From: Pseudomonas duriflava
GTDB taxonomy: Bacteria > Pseudomonadota > Gammaproteobacteria > Pseudomonadales > Pseudomonadaceae
Reading direction: 5' to 3'
Length of the DNA stretch: 64,000 bases
NCBI RefSeq assembly: GCF_007830155.1
Contig: NZ_VLKY01000008.1
Coordinates: 62,001 to 126,000 of the forward strand
The notes under the pieces are model-generated. The model ran no database searches. It was not told the origin of the DNA and saw only the letters and a list, made by a program, of their open reading frames with translations. Position numbers and translations under genes: made by a program. This document shows positions 21,661 through 29,953 of this stretch, piece after piece (positions within the stretch are counted from its first letter, which is position 1; each line of letters begins with the position of its first letter).

Positions 21661-22905
21661 ATGTTCAGACCTCTATCCCTTTTCATTGGGCTGCGTTACA
21701 CGCGGGCCAAACGACGCAAGTCGTTCATTTCTTTTTTCTCTTTGGTTTCCATGATTGGTCTGGCCTTAGGTGTGCTGGCCATGATTCTCGTGTTATCTGT
21801 CATGAACGGTTTCCAACACGAGATGCGTACGCGCATTCTAGGTATGGTTCCGCATGCCACCTTGAGCGCTGAGCGGCCGTTTTCGGATTGGAAAAGTGTT
21901 GCTGCCAAAGCTATAGCTCAGCCTCATGTCCTGGCAGCCGTACCCTATACACCTTTACAGGGCATGCTCTCGCAGCGGGGGCGTATGCAGCCGATTCTAG
22001 TAGATGGTGTGGACCCTCAGTTGGAGCGGAGCGTCTCTATTATCGGTGACCGGATGGTACGTGGAAGCCTTGACGATTTAAAAGCCGGTGAACTTGGAAT
22101 GATCATTGGTGAGATCACTGCCCATCGCTTTCAGATCGACATAGGTGACAAGGTTACGCTGATCGTGCCTGAGGTAACCTCTGCTGCTGGCAGCATTACA
22201 CCTCGTATGCGGCGTTTCACCATCGTCGGTATCTTCAAGGTGGGAGCGGAGCTGGATGGCTCGCTGGGCCTAATCAATGTTGCTGATGCCGCACTCCTCA
22301 AGGGGTGGGAGCCTAACCTTGTCCAAAGTGTCCGCCTGGCAGTAGACGATCTCTTCAAGGCACCGGAATACTCACATCAGGTCGCTCAGGCGCTGGGCAA
22401 CGGATACCGAGCACAGGACTGGACCAGTACTCAAGGCAGCTTGTTCCAGGCCATGCGGATGGAAAAGACTATGATCGGGTTGCTACTTTTGCTGATCGTG
22501 GCGGTGGCCGCCTTCAATATCATCGCTACGTTGATCATGGTAGTGGCCGATAAGAAAGCTGATATCGCAATCTTGCGTACTCTGGGAGCTACGCCTCGCC
22601 AGATTATGTTCGTATTCATGGTTCAGGGAACTGTGATTGGCGTTGTAGGTACTGCTGTAGGCACTGTACTAGGAGTAATTTCTGCCCTTAATATCAGTAC
22701 ATGGATCTCTGCGTTGGAAGCGCTGGCTGGCCATAAATTATTCGGCTCCGATATGTACTTTATCAGCAACCTGCCCTCAGACTTACAGGTTGAGGATGTA
22801 ATACTGATCTGTTCGGCTGCCCTATGCATGAGCTTTTTGGCTACGCTCTATCCCGCTTGGCGGGCCTCACAGACGGAGCCGGCTGAAGCGTTGCGTTATG
22901 ATTGA
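21661..22905 (+). CDS. lolE: Lipoprotein-releasing ABC transporter permease LolE (LolC/E family)
   Basis: Second permease (414 residues) of the Lol system and a clear paralogue of the gene at 19697: both begin MFRPxxxxIGxRYxRAKRR, share [10 protein letters not shown], [20 protein letters not shown] and the C-terminal membrane block, and both end EALRY(E/D). The topology is one N-terminal helix, a periplasmic domain and three C-terminal helices. The symbols lolC and lolE for the two copies follow their order around lolD. In the complex, LolE receives lipoproteins and LolC binds LolA; which copy does which cannot be read from sequence alone. Confidence 0.93.
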   Translation: MFRPLSLFIGLRYTRAKRRKSFISFFSLVSMIGLALGVLAMILVLSVMNGFQHEMRTRILGMVPHATLSAERPFSDWKSVAAKAIAQPHVLAAVPYTPLQGMLSQRGRMQPILVDGVDPQLERSVSIIGDRMVRGSLDDLKAGELGMIIGEITAHRFQIDIGDKVTLIVPEVTSAAGSITPRMRRFTIVGIFKVGAELDGSLGLINVADAALLKGWEPNLVQSVRLAVDDLFKAPEYSHQVAQALGNGYRAQDWTSTQGSLFQAMRMEKTMIGLLLLLIVAVAAFNIIATLIMVVADKKADIAILRTLGATPRQIMFVFMVQGTVIGVVGTAVGTVLGVISALNISTWISALEALAGHKLFGSDMYFISNLPSDLQVEDVILICSAALCMSFLATLYPAWRASQTEPAEALRYD

Positions 22906-23069
22906 GCGTAGCGTTATTACCAATAAATGAAGGCTATGCCGAAGGAGCTGCATGATAGGTAGGATTCTGCCAGGGCTTGAGTTATTCGATGAACGACTAA
23001 TCAAAAGTTAAATATCTTGGCTGAGAGACTTCAGCTGCTTATCAAAGGTTGACTTCAAGGAACGAGGTC

Positions 23070-25295
23070 ATGCGTTCAGGGATGATCGCTTTCATGGTAG
23101 GGCTATTGGTCCTGCGATTTTTACCAACGTTGCCTCCTGGCGAGTTATTGGTCGCAATAGCTCTACTGAGTGCAGCTCTGTTACTGACTCGAGCTTATCC
23201 AGTAGGAAGCTTCTTGTTGGGCTTATGCTGGGCCTGTACCGCTGCCCAGTATGCTCTTGATGATCGTTTGGTCGAGACGTTTGATGGTCGTACGCTTTGG
23301 ATTGAGGGCCGTGTAAGTGGCCTGCCTGAAAAGCGGCAGGATTCAACACGGTTCCTTGTCGAGAAAGCGACCAGTCGTCGGGGTGAGTTACCTTCATTGA
23401 TTCGAGTGTCATGGCGCCACGCGCCTGAAGTAAAGGCAGGGGAGCGCTGGCGTTTGGCGGTTGAGCTGAAAAAGCCTTATGGGGTAGTCAATTTTCAAGG
23501 CTCGGACACTGAGGCTTGGTTACTGGCCCATCGTATCGGTGCAACTGGCTCGGTCAAGGCAGGACAGCGGATAGCAGGGCAGCAAAGCCTGGATGCTTGG
23601 CGAGACCGGTTGCGACATCGTCTTCTCGAAGTGGATGCGTACGGTCGCAATGGTGGCCTTTCGGCGCTGATCCTAGGCGATGGCTCGGGGCTTTCTACCC
23701 GTGATTGGCAGTTGCTTCGTGATACTGGTACGACCCATCTTATGGTGATCTCAGGCCAGCACATCACTTTGCTGGCCGGTTTTATATTTGCAGGCGTGGC
23801 CCTATTGGCCCGACTTGGTTGCTGGCCGAGTCGCTTGCCTTGGCTACCTTTGGCTTGTGTCTTGTCCTTGAGCGTAGCGCTGAGTTATGGCGTGCTAGCT
23901 GGATTTGATGTCCCCGTCAGACGAGCATGCGTCATGATCGGTCTGGTGATGTTATGGCGTCTGCGTTTTCGCCATCTCAATATATGGACGCCGGTCAGCA
24001 TTGCACTGGCAGTTGTCTTAGCCTTCGATCCGTTAGTCAGTTTACTACCAGGGTTCTGGCTGTCTTTTGCGGCTGTAGGGATGCTGATCTGGATCTTCGG
24101 TGGTCGGTTGGGCACTTGGAGTCCATGGCGAACCTGGGGGCGCGCCCAATGGATGATGGCTGTAGGACTGGCCCCTTTACTTATGGCACTAGGGCTGCCC
24201 ATTAGTATCACTGGGCCTCTGGCTAACCTCATTGCAGTGCCTTGGGTGGATCTGTTGGTCGTACCGGCGGCCCTGGGCGGAGCGCTACTTTTGCTAGTGC
24301 TACCTTCTCTAGGAATGCTCTGTCTGTCCTTGGCTGGCGGAGCGTTGCATCTGTTGTTTATCGTATTGCATTGGATCGCTGAGATTGCTCCGGCGTGGCA
24401 GCCTACCCAGGCGCCTGTCTGGGCATTGGTAATGGGCATGCTTGGATTGCTGGTTCTGCTTGCGCCCGAAGGCTTCCCGCTTCGTGGGTTAGGATTGTTT
24501 TTAGCGGCGCCGCTCTGTTGGCCACCTCTCTACCTTCCGGCTCCTGGAGTCGCCACTATTCGCGTGCTGGATATAGGCCAAGGGCTCTCAGTGCTTGTCC
24601 AGACGCGAGATCATGTGTTGCTTTACGATGCAGGGCCTAAATCAGGTGATTTCGATACGGGTGAATGGGTAGTCGTCCCTGCGCTCAAATCCATGGGGAT
24701 TGGCCGGCTCGATATGATGATACTCAGTCACGGAGATGCTGATCATGCAGGCGGCGCACTTGCAGTGGCGCAGGGAATGACAGTTGGTCGTGTGCTTAGT
24801 GGAGAGCCTTTACGTATCCCTCCTGTACTTGGGCCGCAGTCATGCCATGATATGCGCTGGCTCTGGAACGGGGTTATGTTCACGACCTGGCAGCCAGCTC
24901 CTGACGCCAAGGGAAACGCTGCTTCTTGTCTGCTCTTGGTCGAAGCTAGTGGGGAGCGCTTGTTTCTGACAGGTGATATCGATCAGCAGACGGAGCGCCG
25001 AATCATAGCTTCTGGGCGTGATATACATGCCGATTGGCTGGTAATACCACATCATGGCAGTCGTAGCTCTTCAAGTGCCGCCTTTATTGCAGCAGTTGCG
25101 CCCAGTGCCGCATTGCTCTCTCGTGGGCGGTACAATTCTTTCGGGCATCCACATCCGTCTACACTGGCACGCTACGAGGCGGCGGGTGTTCGGGTATACG
25201 ATACGGCAATGAGTGGTGCGTTAACATTTACGTTAGGAAAGCGTGACCTTCCGCAAGGCGCTCGTCAGAAGCGGTATTTTTGGCGAGAAAATTGA
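23070..25295 (+). CDS. comEC: ComEC/Rec2 family DNA internalization protein
   Basis: Polytopic inner-membrane protein (741 residues from ATG 23070) forming the channel that brings transforming single-stranded DNA into the cytoplasm. The N-terminus has several short hydrophobic helices, then an OB-like domain (TLWIEGRVSGLPEKRQD), the Competence domain with many helices (LMVISGQHITLLAG; GFDVPVRRACVMIGL), and a C-terminal metallo-beta-lactamase-like domain with HGDADHAGG, LTGDID and IPHHGSRSSSS. AAGGA/GAGG precede the ATG; a TTG at 23049 would add seven residues. The 164 bases upstream contain no supportable gene. Confidence 0.93.
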   Translation: MRSGMIAFMVGLLVLRFLPTLPPGELLVAIALLSAALLLTRAYPVGSFLLGLCWACTAAQYALDDRLVETFDGRTLWIEGRVSGLPEKRQDSTRFLVEKATSRRGELPSLIRVSWRHAPEVKAGERWRLAVELKKPYGVVNFQGSDTEAWLLAHRIGATGSVKAGQRIAGQQSLDAWRDRLRHRLLEVDAYGRNGGLSALILGDGSGLSTRDWQLLRDTGTTHLMVISGQHITLLAGFIFAGVALLARLGCWPSRLPWLPLACVLSLSVALSYGVLAGFDVPVRRACVMIGLVMLWRLRFRHLNIWTPVSIALAVVLAFDPLVSLLPGFWLSFAAVGMLIWIFGGRLGTWSPWRTWGRAQWMMAVGLAPLLMALGLPISITGPLANLIAVPWVDLLVVPAALGGALLLLVLPSLGMLCLSLAGGALHLLFIVLHWIAEIAPAWQPTQAPVWALVMGMLGLLVLLAPEGFPLRGLGLFLAAPLCWPPLYLPAPGVATIRVLDIGQGLSVLVQTRDHVLLYDAGPKSGDFDTGEWVVVPALKSMGIGRLDMMILSHGDADHAGGALAVAQGMTVGRVLSGEPLRIPPVLGPQSCHDMRWLWNGVMFTTWQPAPDAKGNAASCLLLVEASGERLFLTGDIDQQTERRIIASGRDIHADWLVIPHHGSRSSSSAAFIAAVAPSAALLSRGRYNSFGHPHPSTLARYEAAGVRVYDTAMSGALTFTLGKRDLPQGARQKRYFWREN

Positions 25296-25346
25296 TTAAC
25301 GCTTCGTGCTAGAGTGGCGCACTTTTGAAAGGGGAGAGTTCAAGGC

Positions 25347-25988
25347 GTGTTCGAACTGGTGAAAGCGGGCGGCTGGATGATGCTGCCAATACTTCTGTGT
25401 TCTGTTGTCGGGACGGCGATTGTGGCTGAGCGTTTCTGGGCTTTACGCCGCTCTCGGGTAGTCCCGCCAAACCTGTTGGCTCAGGTATGGCGCTGGCTTC
25501 AGGATAATTCACTTACAAGTGACAAGTTGCGTGAGTTACGTGCTAATTCTCCTTTGGGAGATGTCATGGCGGCCGGGTTGGCTAATTCTCGTCATGGTCG
25601 CGAAATCATGAAAGAGTCTATCGAGGAGGCGGGTAGTCGCATTATTCATGAGCTCGAGCGTTACCTGAACGCACTTGGTACGATTGCAGCCATGGCGCCC
25701 TTGATGGGGCTCCTAGGTACCGTTTTCGGTATGATCGAGATCTTTAGTGGTTTCATGAGTGATGGCATGGCCAATGCTCCTGTACTCGCTGGTGGTATTT
25801 CGAAGGCTCTGCTGACTACTGCTGCAGGTCTTTTAGTGGCTATCCCGGCAGTGTTTTTCCATCGTTTCTTGCTACGTCGCGTAGATGAGTTAGTGGTTTC
25901 GATGGAGCAGGAGTCCGTCAAGCTGGTCGAGATGGTCATGGGGGATCGCGAAGTGGACTTCGCAGCCGCAGAGGATACCAAGGCGTGA
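25347..25988 (+). CDS. exbB: MotA/TolQ/ExbB proton channel family protein
   Basis: Inner-membrane protein (213 residues) of the ExbB/TolQ family, which with an ExbD partner uses proton-motive force to drive TonB-like energy transfer. There are three membrane segments: about residues 8-27 (GGWMMLPILLCSVVGTAIVAE), about 113-135 (LGTIAAMAPLMGLLGTVFGMIEIF) and about 150-170 (GGISKALLTTAAGLLVAIPAVFF). GTG start with GGGGAG upstream. No tonB gene is nearby. The family is certain, but the exact partner is not: this pair sits with lpxK in pseudomonads, and a role in envelope energisation is inferred. The stop overlaps the exbD start by four bases. Confidence 0.88.
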   Translation: MFELVKAGGWMMLPILLCSVVGTAIVAERFWALRRSRVVPPNLLAQVWRWLQDNSLTSDKLRELRANSPLGDVMAAGLANSRHGREIMKESIEEAGSRIIHELERYLNALGTIAAMAPLMGLLGTVFGMIEIFSGFMSDGMANAPVLAGGISKALLTTAAGLLVAIPAVFFHRFLLRRVDELVVSMEQESVKLVEMVMGDREVDFAAAEDTKA

Positions 25989-26428
25989 AGTTTCGTCGTA
26001 GAACTGGGAGCGCTGCCCGGGACGAGGCGTTTATCAATCTGGCATCCCTAATTGACGTTGTGTTTGTGCTGTTATTGTTTTTCGTAGTGACAACGACATT
26101 CAATAAACCTAGCCAGATGAAGCTGGAACTGCCGGAAGCAGATAGCGCGCAGCCTGCAGAGCCAAATGCGACTAAGTCCCTAGAGATTAGTATTACAGCG
26201 GATGGAAAGTTTGCTCTTAACGACAAGGCTCTCGTTCAGAGCGACCTTACATCACTGATGACCGCTCTACAGCGAGAATCGGCAGGTGACAATACGCTGC
26301 CTCTGATTATTTCAGCTGATGGCCGTGCGCCGCATCAAACCGTTATAACGGCCATGGATGCAGCTGGTAAGCTGGGATTCTCGCGGTTGCGTTTCACAAC
26401 CATCGAGGCTCGGGCTGAAAAGCCGTGA
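25985..26428 (+). CDS. exbD: ExbD/TolR family biopolymer transport protein
   Basis: Partner of the ExbB-like protein (147 residues). It has a short cytoplasmic N-terminus, one transmembrane helix (about residues 19-40, [21 protein letters not shown]) that contains the conserved membrane aspartate of the family (Asp25 in LIDVV), and a periplasmic domain. GTG start, with a four-base overlap to the gene before (GTGA), and its own stop overlaps the lpxK GTG by four bases, so the three genes are translationally coupled. Confidence 0.9.
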   Translation: MKFRRRTGSAARDEAFINLASLIDVVFVLLLFFVVTTTFNKPSQMKLELPEADSAQPAEPNATKSLEISITADGKFALNDKALVQSDLTSLMTALQRESAGDNTLPLIISADGRAPHQTVITAMDAAGKLGFSRLRFTTIEARAEKP

Positions 26429-27423
26429 GCCTTTCGTCCCGCCTACTCAGGGCTTGGTATCGAGATCATCCGGCTCTCAGGTTGCTTCGGCCTCTTGAGC
26501 TGCTGTATTGCCAGTTTGCCCGCCGCAAGCGGCGGCGCTTTCTGGATGGAGAGCTCAATACTTTTGTCTCGCCGGTTCCAGTCCTCATTGTGGGTAATCT
26601 CACTGTAGGGGGGACCGGTAAGACACCCATGATTCTATGGTTAGTCGATCACTGCCGTGCGCGTGGGTTGCGTGTAGGTATTGTTAGTCGTGGTTACGGT
26701 GCAAAGCCCCCAGAGTTTCCCTGGCAGGTAACTGCTGATCAGTCACCCGCTGTGGTAGGTGATGAGCCGCTTATGATTGCTCAGCGCACCGGAGCTCCCA
26801 TCATGATCGACCCTAACCGTCCTGACGCAGTAAAAGCTTTGCTCAAAGCCGAGCAGTTAGATCTCATTCTGAGCGATGACGGACTGCAGCACTATGCGCT
26901 GGCAAGGGATTTAGAGCTTGTCATGGTTGACGCAGTTCGAGGGTTTGGTAATCGTCATTGCTTGCCAGCAGGGCCTTTGCGGGAGCCTATTGAGCGTATC
27001 CAGAGTGTTGATGCAGTGCTTCAGACCGGAGCAAGGGCCGATACTGAAGACGGTTATGCTGTTCAGCTAAAACCGAGCACGCTGGTCAATTTAGTAAGTG
27101 GTGAGCGGCGCCCGCTCAATTATTTCTCTCCAGGACAAGAAGTACATGCTGTGGCTGGCATCGGTAATCCACAGCGTTTCTTCACGACTCTTGAAACGCT
27201 ACACTGGCGTCCTGTCGCGCATGCTTTCCCAGACCATGCAATTTATACCGCTGAGCAGCTACGTTTTCAGCCCGCCTGGCCAGTTGTCATGACTGAAAAG
27301 GACGCTGTTAAATGTAGGGAATTTGCGACGCCTGACTGGTGGTATCTGGCGATTGAAGCCCAGCCATCTTCTGCATTCGTTTCCTGGCTAGATACTTGGC
27401 TGGATGGCTTGTTACCACATTAA
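26425..27423 (+). CDS. lpxK: Tetraacyldisaccharide 4'-kinase LpxK
   Basis: Membrane-associated kinase (332 residues) that phosphorylates the 4' position of the lipid A disaccharide precursor to give lipid IVA. The Walker A motif is [12 protein letters not shown] (about residues 56-67), with the downstream VSRGYGAK and DDGLQH motifs that are specific to LpxK. GTG start coupled to exbD. It is followed by trm112-type, kdsB, phosphatase and murB genes, all envelope-related, in one tight operon. Confidence 0.96.
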   Translation: MSLSSRLLRAWYRDHPALRLLRPLELLYCQFARRKRRRFLDGELNTFVSPVPVLIVGNLTVGGTGKTPMILWLVDHCRARGLRVGIVSRGYGAKPPEFPWQVTADQSPAVVGDEPLMIAQRTGAPIMIDPNRPDAVKALLKAEQLDLILSDDGLQHYALARDLELVMVDAVRGFGNRHCLPAGPLREPIERIQSVDAVLQTGARADTEDGYAVQLKPSTLVNLVSGERRPLNYFSPGQEVHAVAGIGNPQRFFTTLETLHWRPVAHAFPDHAIYTAEQLRFQPAWPVVMTEKDAVKCREFATPDWWYLAIEAQPSSAFVSWLDTWLDGLLPH

Positions 27424-27457
27424 GTATGCCGCTCCCTCATTATTTAAGGACCTCCGT

Positions 27458-27643
27458 ATGGATCTTAAGCTTCTTGATATTCTTGCCTGCCCAGTAACCA
27501 AAAGTCCCTTAATCCTAAGTGAGGACAAGACCGAATTGATCAGTAAGGCTGCTGGCCTGGCTTTTCCCGTTCGTGATGGCATCCCGGTTATGCTGGAAAG
27601 CGAGGCCAGAGTCCTAACTGTTGATGAGCGTCTCGATAAATGA
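27458..27643 (+). CDS. Trm112 family protein (YcaR-like)
   Basis: Small protein (61 residues) of the Trm112/UPF0434 family: [14 protein letters not shown] at the start, then [14 protein letters not shown]. Related Trm112 proteins are zinc-ribbon activators of methyltransferases, but bacterial YcaR-like members such as this keep only one of the ribbon cysteines (ACPVTK), so a zinc site is doubtful. The ATG at 27458 is preceded by AGGACC. It ends four bases into kdsB. Function in bacteria is not established. Confidence 0.88.
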   Translation: MDLKLLDILACPVTKSPLILSEDKTELISKAAGLAFPVRDGIPVMLESEARVLTVDERLDK

Positions 27644-28404
27644 GCCCAGTTTTTACGGTAGTCATTCCGGCACGATTAGCTTCCACGCGACTGCCAGGCA
27701 AGCCCCTGCAAGATATTATGGGCAAGCCCATGATTCAGCATGTATGGGAGCAGGCGCGTCGCAGTCAGGCTCAACAGGTTGTAGTGGCAACGGACCATAC
27801 AGATATCCTCTCGGCCTGTACACGCTTTGGAGCTCATGCCGTCCTGACGTCTGCTGAGCATGCTTCGGGTACGGATCGTTTGGCTGAGGTCGCAGATCTA
27901 CTTGCCTTGCCGGACGATGTTATCGTCGTTAATGTTCAAGGCGATGAGCCTTTGATTCCACCGGCGATTATCGATCAAGTGGCTGTCAATCTCATCAATC
28001 ACCCGGAAGCAGGTATCACAACGCTGGCTGAGCCTATTACAGACATAGAGGCGCTGTTCAATCCGAATGTCGTCAAGGTCGCTAGTGATCGGCAGGGTCT
28101 GGCATTGACATTCAGCCGTGCGCCGCTGCCATGGGCTCGGGACGCCTTTGCCTTATCGCGTGATACCTTGCCGTCCGAAGTGCCTTATAGGCGACATATT
28201 GGCTTGTATGCTTATCGAGCAGGCTTCTTGCGAGATTTTGTTCGGTGGGGGGCGTGTGGGTTGGAGCGTACTGAAGCTCTAGAACAATTACGCGCACTCT
28301 GGAACGGCGTTAGAATCCATGTGGCGGATGCTATTGAGCCACCGGAAGCGGGTGTCGACACGCTTGAAGATCTGGAGCGTGTTCGCCGTATTCTAGGGGG
28401 CTGA
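27640..28404 (+). CDS. kdsB: 3-deoxy-manno-octulosonate cytidylyltransferase KdsB
   Basis: Cytoplasmic enzyme (254 residues) that activates Kdo with CTP to give CMP-Kdo for lipopolysaccharide inner-core assembly. The N-terminal nucleotide-binding motif [15 protein letters not shown] is followed by [12 protein letters not shown], and [12 protein letters not shown] carries the metal-binding acidic residue. The ATG overlaps the preceding stop (ATGA). The LMW phosphatase gene begins one base after its stop. Confidence 0.97.
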   Translation: MSPVFTVVIPARLASTRLPGKPLQDIMGKPMIQHVWEQARRSQAQQVVVATDHTDILSACTRFGAHAVLTSAEHASGTDRLAEVADLLALPDDVIVVNVQGDEPLIPPAIIDQVAVNLINHPEAGITTLAEPITDIEALFNPNVVKVASDRQGLALTFSRAPLPWARDAFALSRDTLPSEVPYRRHIGLYAYRAGFLRDFVRWGACGLERTEALEQLRALWNGVRIHVADAIEPPEAGVDTLEDLERVRRILGG

Positions 28405-28405
28405 C

Positions 28406-28870
28406 ATGCGCATTTTGTTCGTTTGTATGGGAAACATTTGCCGTTCACCCACGGCTGAAGCAGTGTTGACTCAACAGCTTTTGTCAAAAAAACTATCGCA
28501 TCGAGTAAGCGTGGACTCTGCTGGCACGGGTGACTGGCATGTTGGAAAGGCACCTGACCAACGTGCTATCGAGGCTGGGGCTGCACGAGGATATGATCTT
28601 TCATCACTGCGTGCTCGACAGGTGGCGGTGGATGACTTCCATCGTTTCGATCTGATCCTGGCTATGGATCAGGATAATCTTTCTCGTCTTGAGGCATTGC
28701 GCCCGCAGGCAAGTACTGCTCAGCTGGACTTGTTCTTGCGTCGTTACGGTTTACCTGTAGCGGAAGTTCCGGATCCTTATTTTGGCGAGATGGATGGGTT
28801 TGCCCAGGTCATCGAATTGATCGAGACAGGGTGTCAGGCCTTGATAGCGAGCATAGAGGAGGCCGCTTGA
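28406..28870 (+). CDS. Low-molecular-weight protein tyrosine phosphatase
   Basis: Phosphatase of 154 residues with the P-loop CX5R at residues 7-13 (VCMGNICRSPTAEAV) and the general-acid aspartate in VPDPYFG near residue 120. The SAGTGDWHVG segment is typical of the family. Wzb-like members control exopolysaccharide through tyrosine kinases, but there is no kinase or capsule gene nearby and the substrate is unknown. Position between kdsB and murB is conserved in pseudomonads (PA2978). murB is coupled to it by a TTGA overlap. Confidence 0.93.
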   Translation: MRILFVCMGNICRSPTAEAVLTQQLLSKKLSHRVSVDSAGTGDWHVGKAPDQRAIEAGAARGYDLSSLRARQVAVDDFHRFDLILAMDQDNLSRLEALRPQASTAQLDLFLRRYGLPVAEVPDPYFGEMDGFAQVIELIETGCQALIASIEEAA

Positions 28871-29892
28871 GTCTTGTCGTGCAGGAGCAGGTTTCGCTAA
28901 AACCTTTAAATACATTTGGGTTCGATGTCACGGCCCGCTTTTATGCAAAGGCCAGCCAGGATAAGGATGTATGCGAGGCATTGGCATTTGCCAAGCAGCA
29001 TGACGTCCCTTTGTATGTGCTTGGCGGCGGCAGTAATTTGGTACTGACAGAAGATATCGATGCGCTGGTGCTACATATGGCCAGTCGCGGTATTCGCTTG
29101 TTGAGCGAGTCGGAGGACGGGGCGGTTATCATCGAGGCCGAAGCTGGAGAATCATGGCAGACACTGGTAGACGCTACGTTGGCGCTAGGTTTGTCTGGTC
29201 TCGAAAACTTGAGTCTTATTCCCGGTACGGTTGGCGCCTCACCGATTCAGAATATTGGTGCCTATGGCGTCGAGCTTAAAGACGTATTTGCGGGTTTGAC
29301 TGCTTTGGCGCGGGAGAGTGAGTCGCTACAAGAGTTTTCGCTGGAAGAGTGTGCGTTTGCTTACCGTGAAAGCCGCTTCAAGGCTGAGCCTGGGAAGTGG
29401 ATTGTTTTGCGGGTCCGCTTTCGGCTAAGTCGTAATCCTAATCTGCGTTTGGATTACGGTCCCATCAGACAAAAACTCGATGAAATGGGCATTATTGTGC
29501 CTACGCCTGAAGCAGTCAGTCAGGCTGTCAGCGCCATTCGCCGCGAAAAGCTTCCTGATCCAGCCATGCTTGGCAATGCTGGCAGCTTTTTCAAAAATCC
29601 TGTTGTAGACAAGGAGACAGCTCGACACCTCAAGCTCCGTTATCCTGATGTAGTCCTTTATCCGCAGCCCGATGGCAGAAGCAAGCTGGCTGCGGGATGG
29701 CTTATTGATAAAGCGGGCTGGCGTGGGTATCGGGACGGAGCGATAGGCGTACATGATCGGCAAGCATTAGTCTTGGTAAACCGTGGAGGGGGTACTGGTC
29801 ATGAGGTCATGCAACTGGCCGAGCGGATTAAGATTGATATAGCGCAGCGGTTTTCAGTGACGCTTGAAATGGAGCCAGGGACGCTGACTTAA
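28867..29892 (+). CDS. murB: UDP-N-acetylmuramate dehydrogenase MurB
   Basis: FAD enzyme (341 residues) that reduces UDP-GlcNAc-enolpyruvate to UDP-MurNAc with NADPH, an early peptidoglycan precursor step. FAD-binding motifs are LGGGSNLVL, GLSLIPGTVGASPIQNIGAYG and the catalytic-serine segment GNAGSFFKNP; the YRESRFK region marks the type I (E. coli-like) enzyme. I place the start at TTG 28867, which overlaps the phosphatase stop as TTGA, has GAGGAGG four bases upstream, and gives the MSLxxQExxSLKPLNTFG start seen in Pseudomonas MurB. Last gene of the operon, followed by a terminator. Confidence 0.95.
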   Translation: MSLVVQEQVSLKPLNTFGFDVTARFYAKASQDKDVCEALAFAKQHDVPLYVLGGGSNLVLTEDIDALVLHMASRGIRLLSESEDGAVIIEAEAGESWQTLVDATLALGLSGLENLSLIPGTVGASPIQNIGAYGVELKDVFAGLTALARESESLQEFSLEECAFAYRESRFKAEPGKWIVLRVRFRLSRNPNLRLDYGPIRQKLDEMGIIVPTPEAVSQAVSAIRREKLPDPAMLGNAGSFFKNPVVDKETARHLKLRYPDVVLYPQPDGRSKLAAGWLIDKAGWRGYRDGAIGVHDRQALVLVNRGGGTGHEVMQLAERIKIDIAQRFSVTLEMEPGTLT

Positions 29893-29912
29893 AGCTTTAG
29901 AAACGTTGAAAG

Positions 29913-29940
29913 AAAAAGGGATGCCAGGGCATCCCTTTTT
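29913..29940. terminator. Bidirectional terminator between murB and rne
   Basis: A 12-bp stem (AAAAAGGGATGC and its complement) with a 4-base loop and T/A runs on both sides. It lies between the convergent stops of murB and rne and should serve both. Confidence 0.88.
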
Positions 29941-29953
29941 TATCAGCAAAAGC

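Noticed and set aside
19697-22905. Two very similar permeases flanking an ATPase, considered as a recent duplication
   Set aside because: LolC and LolE are ancient paralogues in this standard lolCDE order.
23885-24439. A 184-codon open frame antisense to comEC
   Set aside because: Low-complexity composition and full overlap with the ComEC membrane domain; no supporting start signal.
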